Source of the DNA: Oscillospiraceae bacterium
GTDB lineage: Bacteria; Bacillota; Clostridia; Oscillospirales; CAG-272
Length of the DNA stretch: 43,564 nucleotides
Direction: 5' to 3'
NCBI GenBank assembly: GCA_015064255.1
Contig: SVSP01000022.1
Span: 1 to 43,564, forward strand
Shown: piece by piece, positions 40,011-43,564 of the stretch
Numbering within the stretch: the stretch's first letter is position 1
How the letters are laid out: the number at the start of each line of letters is the position of its first letter
Translations under genes and position numbers: made by a program
The notes under the pieces: model-generated
What the model was told of the DNA's origin: nothing
What the model saw: only the letters and a program-made list of their open reading frames with translations
The model's database searches: none

Positions 40011-40368
40011 TTTGTTTTCTTCCTTTCGTATTTTCCCGTTTATTGTTTCTCCGTGTTCATTACATCTTTATTCGTGCAGGGCAGCGAATATGCTTTTCAG
40101 AGTATTGCGCCTCGTAAAAAATTGACAGAAACCATAGCTCCCGTCACCGCCCGAGTTCTTAAGTATATCCGCTTTACGCCCCTGCAAATATAGATTATGC
40201 ACTAAAGGGCGCGTATATTTTGTCATTTTGGGTAGGTTGGGCAAAATAATTTGTTAACTTTTTGTGATGCTGAAAAGAGCGCGAGTGAGAAAAAACGAGT
40301 AAAAACGAGAAAACAAGAGATTATAGTGCATTTTTTTGATTTTAATGAAATAAATATTAAAAAAACTA
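40011..40368. other. Gene-free region between S1 gene and rplM promoter
   Basis: About 360 bases without a supported gene. It holds no clear hairpin or repeat; ACGAGTAAAAACGAGAAAAC near 40297 is a short purine-rich direct repeat. A leftward promoter for the S1 gene must be here, but I find no convincing pair of boxes. Confidence 0.5.
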
Positions 40369-40397
40369 TTGACATTGAGATAAAATGATGATATAAT
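40369..40397 (+). promoter_or_regulatory. Promoter of rplM-rpsI
   Basis: Consensus TTGACA (40369-40374) and TATAAT (40392-40397) with a 17-base spacer. The leader is about 55 bases; no firm L13 leader structure is visible. Confidence 0.92.
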
Positions 40398-40459
40398 CAC
40401 AAAGCTGTCTAAATTAGGTTAGTAATAAAATATATATAAATTTTAAGGAGTTACTCAAT

Positions 40460-40888
40460 ATGTCAACTTTCATGGCAAAAAAAGAAACTGTTGAGCGCAA
40501 GTGGTATATTATCGATGCGGCAGATAAGCCCCTCGGTAAGACAGCAGCAGCTGCAGCTAACATCCTCAACGGTAAGCATCGTCCCGAATACACACCTCAC
40601 GTTGATTGCGGCGAATACGTAATCATCGTAAACGCTGAAAAGGCTATTCTTACAGGTAAGAAGCTTGATCAGAAGTTCTACTACCGCCACTCCGGATACA
40701 TCGGCGGACTCAAGGCTACAAACTACCGCACTCTTATGAACGAAAAGCCCGACCTCGCAATGAAGCTTGCAGTTAAGGGTATGCTTCCTAAGAACTCGAT
40801 CGGCGAAAAGAGCCTCACACGTCTTAAGATCTACCGTGGCGCTAACCACAACAACGAGGCTCAGCAGCCCGTTAACTACGAATTTTAA
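40460..40888 (+). CDS. rplM: 50S ribosomal protein L13
   Basis: The protein is 142 residues. It begins STFMAKKETVERKWYIIDAA and contains LGKTAAAAANILNGKHRPEY, the L13 signature VKGMLPKNSIGEKSLTRLKI and YRGANHNNEAQQP near the end. AAGGAG lies upstream. rpsI follows after 22 bases, the universal bacterial order. Confidence 0.98.
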   Translation: MSTFMAKKETVERKWYIIDAADKPLGKTAAAAANILNGKHRPEYTPHVDCGEYVIIVNAEKAILTGKKLDQKFYYRHSGYIGGLKATNYRTLMNEKPDLAMKLAVKGMLPKNSIGEKSLTRLKIYRGANHNNEAQQPVNYEF

Positions 40889-40910
40889 TCGGTGAAAGGA
40901 GAATAAAACG

Positions 40911-41312
40911 ATGTATACAAGCGCAAAGCCGTATTTCTACGGCACAGGAAGAAGAAAGAAATCTGTTGCAAGAGTTCGTTTGTTCGCCGGCACCGGTAAG
41001 GTTACCATCAACGGCCGCGACATCGATGATTATTTTGGACTTGACACACTCAAGTTTGTTGTAAACCAGCCCTTCGGAGTTACCGACACAGTTGGTAAGT
41101 TCGATGTAGTTTGCACCGTTAAGGGCGGCGGCTTCTCCGGACAGGCAGGAGCAGTACGTCATGGTGTTGCAAGAGCACTTCTTCTCGCAGGCGACGAATT
41201 CCGCGCTCCTCTTAAGAAGGCAGGATTCCTCACTCGTGACCCTCGTATGAAGGAAAGAAAGAAGTACGGTCTCAAGGCAGCACGTCGTGCACCTCAGTTC
41301 AGCAAGAGATAA
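40911..41312 (+). CDS. rpsI: 30S ribosomal protein S9
   Basis: The protein is 133 residues. [20 protein letters not shown] at the N-terminus, [40 protein letters not shown] and the terminal QFSKR, whose tail reaches the P-site tRNA, are all typical of S9. GAAAGGAG is upstream. Confidence 0.98.
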   Translation: MYTSAKPYFYGTGRRKKSVARVRLFAGTGKVTINGRDIDDYFGLDTLKFVVNQPFGVTDTVGKFDVVCTVKGGGFSGQAGAVRHGVARALLLAGDEFRAPLKKAGFLTRDPRMKERKKYGLKAARRAPQFSKR

Positions 41313-41332
41313 GTTCTTCGAACAATATTTTT

Positions 41333-41368
41333 ACAGACCTCACGTTTTTGTGGGGTCTGTTTATTTTT
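41333..41368 (+). terminator. Terminator of rplM-rpsI
   Basis: ACAGACCTCAC (41333-41343) pairs with GTGGGGTCTGT (41350-41360), then TTATTTTTG. Confidence 0.9.
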
Positions 41369-41384
41369 GCGGCTGAACTGAGGT

Positions 41385-41470
41385 ATCCTCGCGGCATAGC
41401 CGCTGCGGTTCCGACTAAAAACACTCCACTGGAGTGTTTTCTTAACGTCGTAACAGTTCTCGAATAGATA
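41385..41470. repeat. Repeat scar fragment related to 4075-4420
   Basis: GCGGCATAGCCGC, then AAACACTCCACTGGAGTGTTT followed by TCTTAACG. The hairpin-plus-TTTTCTTAACG pattern is shared with the scar at about 4350-4378. Confidence 0.55.
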
Positions 41471-41501
41471 ATTACAGCCTTACGGCGATTATTTCAGCAT
41501 A

Positions 41502-41533
41502 CAAAAAAGCTCTGCTTCGGCAGAGCTTTTTGT
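41502..41533 (+). terminator. Terminator-like hairpin AAAAGCTCTGC (left of AT-rich island)
   Basis: AAAAAGCTCTGC-TTCG-GCAGAGCTTTTT. A near copy at 43329-43356 lies on the other side of the TetR/membrane gene pair. Confidence 0.8.
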
Positions 41534-41534
41534 T

Positions 41535-41585
41535 ATTGTAGGGGCGTTCATTGAACGCCCGCGGGCGACCGATGGTCGCCCCTAC
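41535..41585. repeat. GTAGGGGCG palindromic dispersed repeat
   Basis: The ends GTAGGGGCG and CGCCCCTAC are inverted. Inside lie GGGCGTTCATTGAACGCCC and GGGCGACCGATGGTCGCCC, two perfect hairpins. Such elements recall dispersed intergenic repeats of gut Clostridia (not searched). Confidence 0.75.
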
Positions 41586-41590
41586 GGACA

Positions 41591-41626
41591 AGGGCGGTTC
41601 AACTTATATGTTGAGCCGTCCTTTTT
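41591..41626 (+). terminator. Terminator-like hairpin, plus strand
   Basis: AGGGCGGTTCAAC pairs with GTTGAGCCGTCCT, followed by TTTTT. No plus-strand gene precedes it closer than rpsI, which has its own terminator. Confidence 0.75.
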
Positions 41627-41670
41627 ACATTTTTATTATTTTGTGGTATGACACAGAGATAATATTTATT

Positions 41671-42348
41671 TTATCTAAGACTCTTTCGCATAGATATAAA
41701 CCCTATTAAGACTGTCCACACATAAGCACATGTTTTAGGCATCATTAATAATCCAATTGCAGGCACTGAATCTGCCCATAAAACAACAGGAATATAAAAA
41801 GCAAAGCTTAAAACAATTGTTAACCACATGAAACGATATTCTTTATCCTGATTTTTCTTAGCACTAATAAAGAATAATACGATTATTAATATTCCTAATA
41901 AAGCAAATGGAATATTACGATAGATAGCCCATGTTAAAGGAGCATCAGCTACTAACCATTGATTTTGTGGGAAGAAGCATAATGCTATTCTAATTAAAGC
42001 TAACGTGTAAACCGCTATTGTGATTTCTCTTTTGCCTTTTACGTTGTATCTTATTCGCCATACATAATATAACAGGATATAGAGTATTGTCATTGTAATT
42101 GAGGTAATCCATTTACCTAATCCTAACCACAAGGTATAATCTTCTAATCCCGTTGTGCATAAAGCCAATGCTCTTGGAACTAAATGAAATGCATCTCCAC
42201 AACCAAGTGTAACAGCCATTATACCAAATAACAAATATTCTTTACATCCTTTACTTTTTAATATCATAATGATACCAATTGTAATAACCGTAGTTAAATA
42301 TACAACGTCAAACGCTGTCTCTCCAATTGCTTGACCTGATATTAACAT
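41671..42348 (-). CDS. Uncharacterised multi-pass membrane protein
   Basis: The protein is 225 residues. The start at 42348 has GGGAGG five bases upstream. About seven hydrophobic segments occur (for example VVYLTTVITIGIIMIL, ITSITMTILYILLYYVW, ALLGILIIVLFFISA, WLTIVLSFAFYIPVVLWA). No signature motif is visible and I do not know the family. It is AT-rich relative to the rest of the window, with AT-rich codons. It follows the TetR gene by 44 bases on the same strand, and is probably the gene that TetR controls. Confidence 0.8.
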   Translation of the reverse strand: MLISGQAIGETAFDVVYLTTVITIGIIMILKSKGCKEYLLFGIMAVTLGCGDAFHLVPRALALCTTGLEDYTLWLGLGKWITSITMTILYILLYYVWRIRYNVKGKREITIAVYTLALIRIALCFFPQNQWLVADAPLTWAIYRNIPFALLGILIIVLFFISAKKNQDKEYRFMWLTIVLSFAFYIPVVLWADSVPAIGLLMMPKTCAYVWTVLIGFISMRKSLR

Positions 42349-42392
42349 ATTAACCTCCCAAACTAATAACAAAATATTTATATAAGTTAATT

Positions 42393-42950
42393 TTACAAAC
42401 TAATCAGCTTTATGATTAAGTTAGCTATTTTAGAAACATCCTCTTTACAATCAGACTCTACCCATTTATCTATAATTGCTAACACACCATAATTAAAATA
42501 TGCACATGCAAATTCCATTTCATCATTTTTTATGTTGTATTTCCGCAATAATTTATCACATAAATTTCGATATAATTCTTTATTTATATTTGATTTTTTA
42601 AATATATGTGATTTGTGTGGAAGTACTCGATATATTTTTTTAAGTTCTTTTATTGTATTCAAATATGGAACTAAATGTATTTCATCTAAATTAAAGTTCT
42701 TCTCATCATTTGAACACGGAATAATAGGATCATAATTAGAATCAGATAGTAATCTTGCATTTATATACTTCATCGTTTCTACTAACAAATCATCTTTAGT
42801 ATCGTAATGCATATAAAATGTACTTCTATTTACACCGGCCTTTTCACAGATTTCTTTTACTGTAATGGAGTCATATTCTTTCTTTTCTAATAATAAAAGT
42901 AATGCTTCAACCATTAAAGAAGACGAAAATAAATTTCTTGATTTATACAT
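42393..42950 (-). CDS. TetR/AcrR-family transcriptional regulator
   Basis: The protein is 185 residues. The N-terminal HTH is SLMVEALLLLLEKKEYDSIT with VKEICEKAGVNRSTFYMHYD, the TetR pattern. The C-terminal part is helical and lysine-rich. The start at 42950 has GGAG seven bases upstream, inside ATTGGAGAACCAAT, an inverted repeat that could fold over the site. It is AT-rich and shares the transcript with the downstream membrane protein, suggesting transfer as a unit. Confidence 0.92.
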   Translation of the reverse strand: MYKSRNLFSSSLMVEALLLLLEKKEYDSITVKEICEKAGVNRSTFYMHYDTKDDLLVETMKYINARLLSDSNYDPIIPCSNDEKNFNLDEIHLVPYLNTIKELKKIYRVLPHKSHIFKKSNINKELYRNLCDKLLRKYNIKNDEMEFACAYFNYGVLAIIDKWVESDCKEDVSKIANLIIKLISL

Positions 42951-43161
42951 ATTGGTTCTCCAATGATTCATTAAATGTAACTAAGATTGTTAAAATTAAA
43001 TATTCAATTAACCTTTTGTAAGCATATTTTAACAAAAAAATGAGAGAAAATCAACAACACAAATAAAAAAAGTGTTGATTACGAGAATCAAAAGAAAGCA
43101 AGATGCCGATAAAAGATAAATGATCAAATTCCAATTTGTCGAGCTGAATAGGCGTTGAATG
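42951..43161. other. AT-rich upstream region of the TetR gene
   Basis: About 210 bases without a gene. It must hold the TetR promoter, but I find no clear box pair. Apart from the dyad ATTGG-TTCT-CCAAT at 42951-42964, which overlaps the ribosome site, nothing stands out. Confidence 0.4.
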
Positions 43162-43194
43162 TTGGTGTAATTTTGGTGCAAATTTGGTGCAACA
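43162..43194 (+). repeat. Three 11-bp tandem repeats
   Basis: TTGGTGTAATT, TTGGTGCAAAT and TTGGTGCAACA begin at 43162, 43173 and 43184: a unit of 11 bases repeated three times. It directly precedes the phased ACGATAT array. Confidence 0.75.
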
Positions 43195-43203
43195 CTTTAT
43201 CAA

Positions 43204-43289
43204 ACGATATTCACGATATCGCACGAAAACACACGATAAAGCTACGATATCATACGATATTACACGATATTCACGATATCAAACGGTAC
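43204..43289 (+). repeat. Helically phased ACGATAT array
   Basis: Copies of ACGATAT or close variants start at 43204, 43213, 43223 (ACGAAAA), 43233 (ACGATAA), 43244, 43254, 43264, 43273 and 43283 (ACGGTAC). Spacing is 9, 10, 10, 11, 10, 10, 9 and 10 bases, that is, one helical turn each. Confidence 0.8.
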
Positions 43290-43328
43290 TCTCAAAACTT
43301 CAAGAGATAATTTCTTGTTTTATATTCC

Positions 43329-43364
43329 AAAAAGCTCTGCTTTGGCAGGGCTTTTTGTGTTTTA
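43329..43364 (+). terminator. Terminator-like hairpin AAAAGCTCTGC (right of AT-rich island)
   Basis: AAAAAGCTCTGC-TTTG-GCAGGGCTTTTT, then GTGTTTT. It differs from the hairpin at 41502 by two bases in the core and has no gene directly before it. Confidence 0.75.
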
Positions 43365-43398
43365 TTGGGGGCAATTTGTAAAGAACACCGCCGTCCTA

Positions 43399-43427
43399 TT
43401 TACTTTTCGGGGATTTTATGGTATAAT
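43399..43427 (+). promoter_or_regulatory. Promoter of the VOC-family gene
   Basis: TTTACT (43399-43404) and TATAAT (43422-43427), 17-base spacer. Confidence 0.7.
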
Positions 43428-43467
43428 ACAACTAATAGATAAACTTGAAGTTGTACGGAGGAAATAT

Positions 43468-43564
43468 ATGAAATTATCAAAAATACATCATGTTGCAATT
43501 ATCGGTTCTGATTATCATTTATCAAAAGATTTTTATGTTAATAAGTTGGGTTTTTCTGTTATCC
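43468..43564 (+). CDS. VOC/glyoxalase-family protein (3'-truncated by window edge)
   Basis: Only the first 32 codons are present, reading MKLSKIHHVAIIGSDY and then SKDFYVNKLGFSV. The His of IHHVAI and the FYVNKLGF helix are typical of the first beta-alpha module of vicinal oxygen chelate (glyoxalase I/bleomycin resistance-like) proteins, where this His binds metal. GGAGG is seven bases upstream. Exact function is not determinable from the fragment. Confidence 0.85.
   Translation, partial: MKLSKIHHVAIIGSDYHLSKDFYVNKLGFSVI

Noticed and set aside
40398-40459. Ribosomal protein L13 leader RNA
   Set aside because: The leader is only about 55 bases and AT-rich; I cannot draw a convincing conserved structure.
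43204-43289. CRISPR array
   Set aside because: Units are 7 bases with ~3-base gaps; there are no spacers of 30 bases and no cas genes.
43184-43381. 65-codon frame over the ACGATAT array
   Set aside because: Its repetitive RYSRY-type product follows the DNA repeat; no start signals. Listed as an alternative explanation only.

Overview
The window looks like chromosomal DNA of an anaerobic, low-to-middle GC Bacillota (class Clostridia, probably an Oscillospirales-type gut bacterium; this lineage call is inference). Support comes from Shine-Dalgarno sites of the AAGGAGG type, sigma-A promoters with 17-base spacers, the neighbouring rny-ymdB pair, a Firmicutes-type LexA box, oxygen-sensitive glycyl radical chemistry, and many small GC-rich or hairpin repeats between genes.

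Left part (1-11475): the 3' portion of an ABC ATPase-permease fusion, an XRE regulator, and a GC-rich gene-free repeat scar (about 4075-4420). An AraC regulator is divergent from two Gfo/Idh/MocA oxidoreductases. These are followed by a glycyl radical enzyme (GRE) with its SAM activase, bracketed by inverted copies of a ~100 bp modular repeat, and then a small helical protein. The GRE has the glycyl loop and an active-site Cys, but not the usual Cys-x-Glu, so its reaction is open. The cluster looks like a regulated anaerobic catabolic unit for a sugar- or polyol-like compound.

Centre (11506-23751): a nine-gene purine operon, purE-purF-purM-purN-purO-AICAR transformylase-TIM barrel protein-purD-purL, behind one strong promoter and a ZTP riboswitch with an overlapping terminator. 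ZTP derives from the AICAR-type intermediate that accumulates when 10-formyl-THF is short, so the switch should open the operon in that state. The last two steps are carried by two separate proteins (AICAR transformylase and PurO-type cyclohydrolase) rather than bifunctional PurH. PurF lacks the N-terminal catalytic Cys of its glutaminase domain. purC, purB and purK are not in the window. Several intergenic gaps carry strong hairpins with no U-tract next to start codons.

Right-centre (23758-29596, minus strand): an ECF sigma factor, putative anti-sigma factor and VWA lipoprotein operon; a PadR-DUF1700-DUF4097 operon; and a LOG-family phosphoribohydrolase. A 17-base loop sequence on varied purine/pyrimidine stems occurs on both sides of the PadR operon.

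Further right (29748-41368) are housekeeping genes: a beta-propeller glycosidase-like protein, a CofE-like protein, lexA with its SOS box, a membrane protein, rny, ymdB, two small membrane proteins, tRNA-Thr(CGT), rsmA, an S1-domain protein, rplM and rpsI.

The end (41502-43564) is an AT-rich accessory stretch with a TetR regulator and a multi-pass membrane protein, flanked by two nearly identical terminator hairpins. It is followed by a helically phased ACGATAT array and the start of a VOC/glyoxalase gene that runs off the window.
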